NCBI GenBank assembly: GCA_016794735.1
Contig: JAEUJK010000709.1
Span: forward strand, 1-13,324
Source: Gemmatimonadota bacterium
GTDB lineage: Bacteria; Gemmatimonadota; Gemmatimonadetes; Gemmatimonadales; Gemmatimonadaceae
DNA length: 13,324 nucleotides
Reading direction: 5' to 3'
The stretch's first letter is position 1. Every line of letters starts with the position of its first letter. Below the pieces are notes generated by a model. The model saw nothing but the letters and a program-made list of their open reading frames with translations, ran no database searches and had not been told where the DNA came from. The position numbers and the translations under genes were made by a program. Positions 1-5,913 of the stretch are shown here, one piece after another.

Positions 1-1
1 G

Positions 2-190
2 CGGACGCAGTTCATCGTGATCACGCACAATCCCCGGACCACCACCGAGGCGGCGGACGCGGTGTACGGCGTGACCATGCAGGAGCCGGGTGTCTCGTCC
101 CTCGTGAGCGTCCGCATGCGCGGCCTCGCGGTCGACGACGACGCTCCCGCCGCGGTGGCCGAGGCCGAGACTGGTGTCGAGGCGGCGTAG
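2..190 (+). CDS. smc: SMC chromosome segregation protein, C-terminal end (partial)
   Basis: The window opens inside this gene, and only the last 62 residues are present. They contain the strand ending in VITHNP, whose histidine is the switch/H-loop of ABC-type ATPases. The pattern TTTEAADAVYGVTMQEPGVS follows, which is the conserved C-terminal end of bacterial SMC head domains. The last twenty or so residues are an acidic, alanine-rich tail that is not conserved in the family. SMC dimers bind DNA and, with ScpA and ScpB, compact and help separate the nucleoid; the head hydrolyses ATP. The catalytic Walker A part lies outside the window. The next gene starts 27 nt downstream on the same strand, so the two may be co-transcribed. 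Confidence 0.85.
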   Translation, partial: RTQFIVITHNPRTTTEAADAVYGVTMQEPGVSSLVSVRMRGLAVDDDAPAAVAEAETGVEAA

Positions 191-217
191 TGCGCCGCGT
201 CGTCAGGCGCCGTTCAC

Positions 218-1006
218 GTGCGCCTGACGACGATCGGGACCGGGACCGCCGCCCCGCACCCCAACCGGGTGCAGGCTGGCAACCTGGTCGAGGCGGGTGA
301 CCTCCGCCTCCTGGTGGATTGCGGGAGCGGCGTGCTCTGGCGCATGGCGCAGCTTGGCCTGGACTGGTCAGGCATCACCCACGTCGTGCTCACGCACTTC
401 CACGCCGACCACACGGTGGACCTCGTCGCGTTCCTGACGGCGTGGCGCTACGGCCAGCTTCCTCCGCGGGCCGAACCCGTGACGGTCGTGGGCCCGTTAG
501 GCACCCAGGCGTTCGTCGAGCGGATGGCCGCAGCCTTCGCGCCCGGGCTCGCGTCGTTTGTCCCGGGCTTCCAGGTGATCGAGCGGGCGCCACACGATCC
601 CCTCACGCTGCCGGGGGACGTGACCCTGGAGTGTTGCGACGTGCCGCATACCCCGGAGAGTGTCGCGTGGAGCATCCGGTCGGACGGGCTGCGCATCACC
701 TGCTCGGGGGACCTCGGTCCCTCGGATGAATTCGCCGCATGGGCCGCCGGCAGCGACCTGCTCCTCCTGGAGTGTTCGCTCCCTGCGTCGTTCGACGTCC
801 CCATTCACCTGACCCCGGAGCAGTGCGCGAGCATCGCGGCCCGCGCGAATCCCGGGGCACTCTGGTTGAACCATTTCTATCCCCCGGTAGAACCGCTGGA
901 CATCGAGGGGATCATTCGAACGCAATGGCACGGGCCCGTGACGCGCGCCACAGACGGCGCGAGTGTGACCCTGCGTCGCGGGAACGGCCCTCCCTCCCCC
1001 GGGTAA
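218..1006 (+). CDS. RNase Z-like metallo-beta-lactamase-fold hydrolase
   Basis: This 262-residue protein has the metallo-beta-lactamase fold. The zinc-binding signature THFHADH places H60, H62, D64 and H65 in the usual HxHxDH order. Further metal-ligand candidates are H144 (DVPHTPES), D165 (TCSGDLGPSD) and H219 (LWLNHFYPP). The opening MRLTTIGTGTAAPHPNR is typical of the RNase Z/ElaC and arylsulfatase-like branch, in which the active site starts with a glycine-rich GTGxAxP loop. The substrate cannot be read from the sequence: tRNA 3'-end processing is possible, but short single-domain members like this are often uncharacterised hydrolases. No signal peptide is seen, so a cytoplasmic location is inferred. 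The start is GTG, and I saw no strong Shine-Dalgarno site. The stop lies 8 nt before the lolA-like ATG, implying one transcript. Confidence 0.8.
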   Translation: MRLTTIGTGTAAPHPNRVQAGNLVEAGDLRLLVDCGSGVLWRMAQLGLDWSGITHVVLTHFHADHTVDLVAFLTAWRYGQLPPRAEPVTVVGPLGTQAFVERMAAAFAPGLASFVPGFQVIERAPHDPLTLPGDVTLECCDVPHTPESVAWSIRSDGLRITCSGDLGPSDEFAAWAAGSDLLLLECSLPASFDVPIHLTPEQCASIAARANPGALWLNHFYPPVEPLDIEGIIRTQWHGPVTRATDGASVTLRRGNGPPSPG

Positions 1007-1014
1007 TCCTCATC

Positions 1015-1674
1015 ATGCGACCTGTCCTTGCCCTCGCGTTGTTCCTGCCCGTGTCACTCGTGGCGCAGGCCACCGCGGCCGACTCGGCCGTCGAGCGCGC
1101 CGTCGCCGCGTATGCGGGAGTGCGCACCGCGCGGGCCACGTTCGAGCAGACCATCACCAACACGCTGACTGGTTCGGTGATTCCGTCGCGTGGGGAGTTC
1201 CAGCAGTCACGTCCCGACCGCTTTGCGTTTCGGTTCTCGGACCCCAAGGGCGACGTGATCCTGAGCGATGGCAAGTTCGTGTGGTTGTACCTGCCGAGTT
1301 CCACGAAGGGACAGGTGATCCGGGCGCCGTTGACGGCCGACATCGAGGGGTCGATCGACCTCGTGGGGGCGTTCTTCACCAACCCGCGACAGCGGTACAC
1401 GATCACCGATGCCGGGGCGGCGACGATCGATGGCCGTGCCACGCGCGCGGTGAACCTGGTGCCGCGGAAGGGCGATGCGAGCTTCACGCGTGCGCGTATC
1501 TGGGTGGATGTGGTCGACGGCTGGCTGCGGCAGTTCGAGGCTCAGGAGCCCAGCGGCCTGACGCGGAAGGTGAAGGTCACGAGCTTCTCGCCTAACGCCG
1601 CCGTGGAGGCGAGTGCCTTCACCTTCAAGCCCCCGCGCGGCGTGCGCGTGGTGGAGAGCAGCAGCATCCGTTAG
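1015..1674 (+). CDS. lolA: LolA-like outer-membrane lipoprotein carrier
   Basis: This is a 219-residue exported protein. It begins with a classic signal peptide (MRPVLALALFLPVSLVAQAT) and probably becomes periplasmic. The mature part matches the LolA pattern: an N-terminal helix with ARATFEQT, then GEFQQSRPDRFAFRFSDP, then VILSDGKFVWLYLPS, and later VNLVPRKG and IWVDVVDGWLRQFE. These are the concave beta-sheet strands that hold the acyl chains of a lipoprotein. LolA takes lipoproteins from LolCDE in the inner membrane to LolB or the outer membrane, which implies a diderm cell. The length fits the family. An open frame extends far upstream, but ATG at 1015 is chosen because it starts the signal peptide directly and lies just after the stop of the MBL gene. 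Confidence 0.78.
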   Translation: MRPVLALALFLPVSLVAQATAADSAVERAVAAYAGVRTARATFEQTITNTLTGSVIPSRGEFQQSRPDRFAFRFSDPKGDVILSDGKFVWLYLPSSTKGQVIRAPLTADIEGSIDLVGAFFTNPRQRYTITDAGAATIDGRATRAVNLVPRKGDASFTRARIWVDVVDGWLRQFEAQEPSGLTRKVKVTSFSPNAAVEASAFTFKPPRGVRVVESSSIR

Positions 1675-1732
1675 GCGAGCGTCCGCGCCCTCCCTCGCGA
1701 ACGCAACCGCCCCAAGCGCTTCCCCTCGGCGC

Positions 1733-1749
1733 CTGGTCGGAAAGACCAG
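1733..1749. terminator. Hairpin between convergent genes, possible terminator
   Basis: A perfect 6-bp stem (CTGGTC/GACCAG) encloses a 5-nt GGAAA loop. It lies in the 135-nt gap between the converging lolA-like gene and the NTF2-like gene. There is no T-run on either side, so intrinsic termination is only a possibility. Nothing else is seen in this gap. Confidence 0.3.
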
Positions 1750-1809
1750 CCCGGCAGTCTGGAAGACGTCGCTGACAAACGCGATGATGATCGCGCGGAT
1801 GGGGCTCCG

Positions 1810-2286
1810 CTATTTCTTCCGGAACTCCGGCGGCGGAGGCAGCGTGTCCGGCCACGACGCCGTGAGCGCAATGCGCATTCCTTGCGGCGTGCGCACAAAC
1901 GTCCGCATGGAGATACCCGTGCTCGCAACCCCACCATTCACCCCGATGTACCGATACCAGCCGTAGACGACACCGGGCGCGATGGGTCGCACCGTCATCT
2001 CGCGCGCGATCAGGGTGTCGGGCCACCCGCCAACCTGGGTGCGCGCCGACCACCCCTCCCACCCCATCTCAACACCGCGCAGGCCGTGCCGGGTGAATCG
2101 CTCCGTCTGCAGGTAGGTCGCGAGGTAGCGGGGCCGGTCGCGCTTGTGAATCGCGTCGATGTTCTCGCGAAAAACGGTCAGCGCATCGATTGAGTCGGTG
2201 GCCGTGACCGTCCGCGTGGACTGGGCGGTGAGACACGGCGCCGTCACGAGCGGACCGAAGAGGAGCAGGAGGGGGAGTGTTCGCAT
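1810..2286 (-). CDS. Exported NTF2-like (SnoaL/DUF4440-type) protein
   Basis: This 158-residue protein starts with a clear signal peptide (MRTLPLLLLFGPLVTAPCL, cleavage near TAQS). The mature part has the outline of a small NTF2-like cone fold: an N-terminal helix with DALTVFRENIDAIHKRD and YLATYLQTERFTRHG, a strand-rich middle, then YGWYRYIGVNGG and a final strand ending MRIALTASWPDTLP. Secreted members of this superfamily are usually ligand-binding or of unknown function, and no catalytic motif is evident. On the - strand an AGGA sits just ahead of the ATG at 2286, which supports this start. The gene converges on lolA and diverges from the next + strand gene. Family membership is judged by pattern only. 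Confidence 0.6.
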   Translation of the reverse strand: MRTLPLLLLFGPLVTAPCLTAQSTRTVTATDSIDALTVFRENIDAIHKRDRPRYLATYLQTERFTRHGLRGVEMGWEGWSARTQVGGWPDTLIAREMTVRPIAPGVVYGWYRYIGVNGGVASTGISMRTFVRTPQGMRIALTASWPDTLPPPPEFRKK

Positions 2287-2321
2287 GTTCCTACGCTGCG
2301 CCCGATCTCAGCGCATCGCAA

Positions 2322-2379
2322 GGCCGCTCCGTCATCCTCGCAAAGACGGGCTGCTTGACCTGGCGACGACGGAGCGGCC
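2322..2379. repeat. Perfect 12-bp inverted repeat with 34-nt spacer
   Basis: GGCCGCTCCGTC at 2322-2333 is the exact reverse complement of GACGGAGCGGCC at 2368-2379. It sits in the roughly 270-nt non-coding region between the divergent NTF2-like gene (-) and the next + strand gene. It could fold as a long hairpin in RNA from either strand or act as a paired protein-binding site. The rest of this gap (2287-2556) shows no gene. It has only weak promoter-like words, such as TTGACC at 2355 without a matching -10. Confidence 0.6.
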
Positions 2380-2556
2380 GCCTGCTATCGGCTGCACCCG
2401 GCTGATCAGGGAAAGCACCCGGCGACCCCCGAATTCCCCTTCGCGATGTTCATGTGTTCCACCCGCTACTCCCTGCAGCGTCCTCGCTGCTGTCCCTGGA
2501 TCGCCACCGCACGGTGCGGTTGTGACGACGCCATGGCGCGGCGGGTCATCTCAACC

Positions 2557-3156
2557 ATGCACTCCCTGGTGCGGCCTCGGGCCCTGGCGATGGGGCTACT
2601 CATGACCGGATCGGTAACCACCCTCAAGGCACAGGAGCGCAAGGCGACCGCTCGTCCCACCATCGGGCTCTCCGTCGGACTGCCCGGGCCGCTCCATCCG
2701 CCGCGGGCGGCCCCCTTGATGCTCAGTGCAGGTGTCGGCGCCGAGTGGTCGCGCTCTTCCCTCACCCTGCGTCCTCACCTTGGTGGCTCGTTCGGCATGG
2801 GCCCGTTTGGGGACGACCTCTCCATCTGCCTCGGTCCGGACCCCGAGACGAACGGATGTTATGAGCCCGCGTACTCGCGCACGGCTGGCACCGCCAGTCT
2901 GGACCTGCTGTGGACGCCGGCTGAAGGCCGCGGATTGTTCGGGCTCCTCGGCACGGGGGTGACGCGCTTCAGCCGCACGTCCGCCGAACCGTCCGGGATT
3001 TCGATTCCCCCGGTGCGCGCGCATTGGCGTCTGGGTGCCGGAATCGTCCTGGGCTCCGGCCCGCGCGCACCGCGCCTGGAGATGGCACGCACGACCTTCG
3101 TTGGGTCTGCTGGTTCGGCACATCGCTGGACGTCATTCGGCGTCTGGATGCGCTAA
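2557..3156 (+). CDS. Exported protein of unknown family, possibly a small beta-barrel
   Basis: I do not recognise the family. From the chosen ATG at 2557 the product is 199 residues. It begins with a basic stretch and hydrophobic core (RPRALAMGLLMTGSVTTLKA) followed by AQ, which looks like a signal peptide. The mature region alternates short hydrophobic strands with glycine-rich turns (LSAGVGAEWSRSSLTLRPHLGGSFG, LGTGVTRFSRTS, RLGAGIVLGSG). It ends in a final strand, WTSFGVWMR. This resembles small outer-membrane or surface beta-strand proteins. Two cysteines (CLGPDPETNGCYE) may form a disulphide loop. The start is uncertain: ATG at 2533 and an upstream frame back to 2446 are also open, and no Shine-Dalgarno site decides among them. 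Confidence 0.55.
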   Translation: MHSLVRPRALAMGLLMTGSVTTLKAQERKATARPTIGLSVGLPGPLHPPRAAPLMLSAGVGAEWSRSSLTLRPHLGGSFGMGPFGDDLSICLGPDPETNGCYEPAYSRTAGTASLDLLWTPAEGRGLFGLLGTGVTRFSRTSAEPSGISIPPVRAHWRLGAGIVLGSGPRAPRLEMARTTFVGSAGSAHRWTSFGVWMR

Positions 3157-3192
3157 GCGCAGCCATGCGCCCTGGCGTGTGCGCCTAACGAT

Positions 3193-3204
3193 CCCTGTTC
3201 AGGG
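3193..3204. terminator. Short hairpin between convergent gene ends
   Basis: A CCCTG/CAGGG stem with a 2-nt centre sits 37 nt after the stop of the + strand exported protein. It covers the stop codon of the converging DUF1801-like gene (3199-3201). The loop is too tight for a good terminator and there is no T-run, so the call is weak. Confidence 0.2.
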
Positions 3205-3705
3205 GCGGGCGCGGCCGCGGGCCTCCGTGGATTGGCGCGGGCGCTGGCGGCGCGCCACCGACTGAATGACGGTCTGGCCCTCGCCTCCACGCGCCAGCGG
3301 AGGCTCGGCGCGGGCCATGGCGGCTCGGATGAGGGCGCGGACCGCCGGAGCCCGGAGCCGCGCGATCTCGGCGATCCGGATGAACCGATTCTGCTTGCCG
3401 CTGCCCTGCAGCAGGCCCGCCGGATCGGGGAGCGACGCCCCGTAGTAGAACGACAAGCCGACTCCATTCGCCGCCGCCGCAATGGAGACGATGCAGTCCG
3501 AAGCCCGGGGCGTGGTGCAGAAGCCGATGACGAAGAAGTTGTAGTTGTCGTACACGAGTTCTACCGCGGTCGGCATGAGCCGGCGCAGCTCGGCGCGACA
3601 CGCGCGAATGAGCTCCGCGTGTTCCGGCGCGAACTTGTCGATGAACCCCGCCAGTTGTGCTTCGATGGCCTCGACAGGCGTGCTCGGAACTATTCGCTGT
3701 TTCAT
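3199..3705 (-). CDS. DUF1801-like (YdhG-type) small protein
   Basis: This 168-residue protein starts MKQRIVPSTPVEAIEAQLAGF. The core has the DUF1801-like order: a helix with AELIRACRAELRRLMPTAVELVYDNYNFFVIGF, then IVSIAAAANGVGLSFYYGASLPDP, then the loop GLLQGSGKQNRFIRIAEIARLRAPAVRALI. That last part matches the conserved LxGxGKxxRfIrI segment of the family. The fold is known from structural genomics but the function is not. The last 30 residues are a basic, low-complexity tail. An in-frame GTG at 3744 is an alternative start. The only strong Shine-Dalgarno site nearby (AAGGAGG, 3819-3825, - strand) instead precedes an ATG at 3808 in another frame. The gene lies downstream of the membrane-protein gene on the same strand, about 190 nt away. 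Confidence 0.6.
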   Translation of the reverse strand: MKQRIVPSTPVEAIEAQLAGFIDKFAPEHAELIRACRAELRRLMPTAVELVYDNYNFFVIGFCTTPRASDCIVSIAAAANGVGLSFYYGASLPDPAGLLQGSGKQNRFIRIAEIARLRAPAVRALIRAAMARAEPPLARGGEGQTVIQSVARRQRPRQSTEARGRARP

Positions 3706-3891
3706 GTTCGCCCATATCGGAGGTGTACGGCCCATCGCGGCCACCTAACGATTCCCCTTCACCTGCGGGCGGCACCGACCGGCGGCTGTCGCCCGTCGTG
3801 TCACCCATCAACGCTGGTCCTCCTTCTCGGTTGGCTCAACCGTCGGCCTGCGCCAGCCCAACCCACTGCCTGTTGCCGACGGACGAGCCAC

Positions 3892-4668
3892 CTACCGGAC
3901 AAGCCACTGCGCGAACGCACGAAATCCGGCTGCCCGCTGAATGACAAGGGTGAGCGCCCGTTCCATGCCGACGACCAGCATGCCGAGCCACAGCGTCATC
4001 GGATGTATACGGCCGTCGGCAACCCGCTCGCGCACGGCGATGAGTGAGACGAAGAGGAGCCCGGTCAGCGGGAAGAGGGCGTCTGCCCATGGCTGCGGTC
4101 CCACCCAGTGACCGATCAGATGGGCCACCGGGGTCGGCGTGATTCCTGCCAGGGCGGCGAACAGCATCAGGCGTTTGTGAGTCCGCGGACGCTGCCGGTA
4201 CCACAAGGCGGCGCCAACGAGCAGGCCCAACTGAAGAGGGAAGAACAGCAGGGCCACCGTGGCCGACAGACCGTCCACGCCCGCTGGCAGGGGAAGGCGC
4301 CCAATATCCCCACTCAGGTCGAAGCCCCGCCGCGCCTGCGCCATCACGACGAGCATGCCCAGGCCCACCACGGCAGCCGAAAGCGCCGCGCCGAGGACCC
4401 CCAGCCGTCGATGCGCACGCACTCGCGCCGTCGCCACCAGTGTGGTCTGCGCGAGGAACACCAGAAGCCAGGCCACGGAAACGGCCGCGTGAACCAGCAC
4501 GAGCGGTGTGAGTGGAAGCGGCGCGCTCCGGCGCGACGGATCCACGAGCGACGGTGCAAACGCGATGATGTTCAGGAGAATGATCATCAGCGCAACACCA
4601 ACGCCGAACCAGCGATCCACGCTGCTGGTGCGGGGCGGCAGGACCACGGCGCCAGGCTGCTCGGACAT
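3892..4668 (-). CDS. Multi-pass membrane protein with HRRLG motif
   Basis: This 258-residue inner-membrane protein has about seven hydrophobic spans, near residues 20-39, 54-78, 89-109, 136-156, 166-186, 195-213 and 224-243. Histidines fall in or at the edge of spans: H60, H86 (in AHRRLG), H164 (RTHKRLM), H183 and H187. HRRLG after the second span and THKRLM after the fourth look like an internal repeat. I recall the pattern from uncharacterised membrane proteins, where it resembles b-type-cytochrome layouts, but heme binding is inference. The start at 4668 is chosen because AGAGGG (4675-4680 on the - strand) lies six bases ahead of it; the open frame extends twelve codons further upstream. 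Between 4669 and 4914 no convincing gene is seen, apart from a tiny lipoprotein-like frame at 4847. Confidence 0.7.
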   Translation of the reverse strand: MSEQPGAVVLPPRTSSVDRWFGVGVALMIILLNIIAFAPSLVDPSRRSAPLPLTPLVLVHAAVSVAWLLVFLAQTTLVATARVRAHRRLGVLGAALSAAVVGLGMLVVMAQARRGFDLSGDIGRLPLPAGVDGLSATVALLFFPLQLGLLVGAALWYRQRPRTHKRLMLFAALAGITPTPVAHLIGHWVGPQPWADALFPLTGLLFVSLIAVRERVADGRIHPMTLWLGMLVVGMERALTLVIQRAAGFRAFAQWLVR

Positions 4669-4846
4669 GGTTGGCCCTCTGTGCGTCCAGATGCCGGGAT
4701 TCACCTGCCGCTGTGTGGGCAGCCTGGTATCTGGTACTCGAGAGAGTTTGCCCTCAGAAAGGGATTTGCGCTAGCTCGGTGCGGGCTGGGTGGGCAGACA
4801 CCGTTCGTGAGCTGGGGCAGGTGCGTAGGTCGGACTCGTGGCCGTC

Positions 4847-4966
4847 ATGGCTCGCGTCGGCCTGGTGTCCTTCTGGATTGTCGGCGTCGCGAGCTGCGCC
4901 GATCGATCCGGCGATTACCCCGAGGAGTTCGCGGTCAGATCAACGTCCACGACCAATGGGCGGTGA
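4847..4966 (+). other. Tiny lipoprotein-signal-like ORF, possible 5' gene remnant
   Basis: ATG at 4847 opens a 39-residue frame that begins with a hydrophobic stretch ending GVASC followed by ADRSGDYPEEF. This is the layout of a lipoprotein signal with the lipobox cysteine. After about residue 25 the frame runs antisense through the 3' end of the nuclease pseudogene and stops. It may be the start of a gene whose body was lost in the rearrangement here, or a chance frame. Confidence 0.2.
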
Positions 4967-5447
4967 TCGCCCTGGCGCTCCCAGTCCGCGAAGGGAACGA
5001 CCTCAACGCGCTTGATCCCCGGCGATCCATCGGTCGGGGACAAAACAGAAATCGATGTGATACGGCCGGTGCTCCTTCCACTGGAAGTAGTACGTCGCCC
5101 GTGACTCCTGCCCGAAGGACTCACCGGTGAACGCATGATAGGCGCTGACAAGACCGCGCGCCCGCAATCGGGCGACAAGCGCCGTGTGGTTGCGTTGCGG
5201 CGGGTTGTTGGTGCGGCGCGGTGATCTCCACGGGGAAGGCAAACTTTGGAACGCTGCGCATGCGCGGCAGCGCGCGCACGGCGTACGCACCTGAGGTGGT
5301 GACGGCGATGCTCTGCCGCGGATTCTCGCCAAACCAGACGCACTGCTCGGTCTCGCGCCATGGAGCAGCACACTCCTGCACCACGAACACGTCGGCGGAG
5401 AATGGCATCTGGAGCGGTCCCTTCATCGACAGCTGACCGCGGCAGCA
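4915..5447 (-). pseudogene. Broken endonuclease/exonuclease/phosphatase (EEP) family gene
   Basis: Pieces of one EEP-family protein lie in three frames in the correct order. First (about 5447-5214) comes CCRGQLSMKG, then SADVFVVQECAAPW, WFGENPRQSIAV and FAFPVEITAP. Next (about 5191-5018) comes NHTALVARLRARGLVSAYHA and HRPYHIDFCFVP, with the catalytic HIDF. Last (about 5016-4915) comes IKRVEV and the catalytic DHRP near the C-terminus. Removing one base from the run of four C on the + strand at 5017-5020 joins the last two frames cleanly. Between FPVEITAP and NHTALV the expected central block with the GDxN metal motif is missing, so this is more than a sequencing slip. The N-terminal WN motif and the start codon are also lost at the junction with the amidohydrolase stub. 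Members of this family cleave phosphodiester bonds using Mg2+; this copy should be inactive. Confidence 0.75.
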
Positions 5448-5600
5448 CGCGCTGACCTCGTAATCCTTGCTGCCGATCCCCTCGCGGACATCAGGAACAC
5501 AATGTCGATCCAGGGGGTGTCGGTGGGCGGCCGCCTGCTGGAGCGCGCACAACTTGACGCGATGATCGAGTCGGCCCGCACTCGACTCAGCGCGCCGTAG
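5442..5600 (+). pseudogene. C-terminal stub of an amidohydrolase
   Basis: From about 5442 to the stop at 5598-5600 the + strand reads ARADLVILAADPLADIRNT, then MSIQGVSVGGRLLERAQLDAMI. This is the hallmark C-terminal end of imidazolonepropionase-like amidohydrolases, where the beta-sandwich strand reads ADLVLLDxNPLxDIxN and is followed by GVxxxGRxLxRxxLD. The whole TIM barrel with its metal ligands is missing, and there is no start codon. Homology begins exactly where the oppositely oriented nuclease pseudogene ends, so one deletion or rearrangement removed the 5' parts of two divergent genes. Confidence 0.7.
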
Positions 5601-5661
5601 TTGGTGCCGCCACCGGCGTAGGACCCCCATCAGCGGTGGAATTCCGGGGTCCGAACGGCGT

Positions 5662-5680
5662 GGCGCCATCACTGGGCGCC
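5662..5680. terminator. Weak hairpin downstream of the amidohydrolase stub
   Basis: Two GGCGCC words separated by 7 nt can pair into a 6-bp stem about 60 nt after the amidohydrolase stop. Each half is itself palindromic and no T-run follows. The surrounding 5601-5849 stretch contains no gene that I can support. Confidence 0.2.
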
Positions 5681-5770
5681 CTCACGATCGCCCTCAGTGC
5701 CGCGCGCCGAGGGTGCCGTCCAAGGGTGGCCACTGACTCCTTGCCGAAGGCGCGACACGCGGTCGACGGG

Positions 5771-5823
5771 TGCCACGAGCCCTGCCGGAGTCAAGGCCAC
5801 GCGAGGCCCGCCGGCTCGTGGCA
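5771..5823. repeat. Perfect 11-bp inverted repeat with 31-nt spacer
   Basis: TGCCACGAGCC at 5771-5781 is the exact reverse complement of GGCTCGTGGCA at 5813-5823. It lies in the non-coding stretch upstream of the di-heme cytochrome operon, ending 90 nt before its start codon. It could be a hairpin in a transcript from upstream or a regulator site for the operon. Confidence 0.55.
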
Positions 5824-5856
5824 ATCGGGGTGGATCCGTGAGCCAGGCGTTGACAC

Positions 5857-5866
5857 GGGGTATATC
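5857..5866 (+). promoter_or_regulatory. Candidate -10 region for the di-heme/Rieske/porin operon
   Basis: GGGGTATATC ends 47 nt before the GTG start at 5914. The same 10-mer occurs on the - strand just ahead of the thioredoxin-like gene at 10908, which suggests a shared -10-type element (TATATC). The -35 match at the usual distance is poor. A TTGACA at 5850-5855 is too close to TATATC to be its -35; it would pair only with a weak CAGCAT at 5873. Confidence 0.3.
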
Positions 5867-5913
5867 AGCAGGCAGCATTTCGTCTCACCTAACTTCCGAT
5901 TTACGCCGTCCTC

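Noticed and set aside
739..1014. Upstream extension of the lolA-like frame
   Set aside because: It overlaps the MBL gene in another frame. The signal peptide starts at 1015, right after the MBL stop.
3185..3811. A 208-codon frame overlapping the DUF1801-like gene
   Set aside because: The composition is Arg/His/Gly/Ala-rich frame noise. Only the Shine-Dalgarno ahead of it is of note, and that is reported as a finding.
5850..5855. TTGACA as the -35 of the di-heme operon
   Set aside because: It is only 5 nt from TATATC, and the sequence 17 nt downstream (CAGCAT) is a poor -10.
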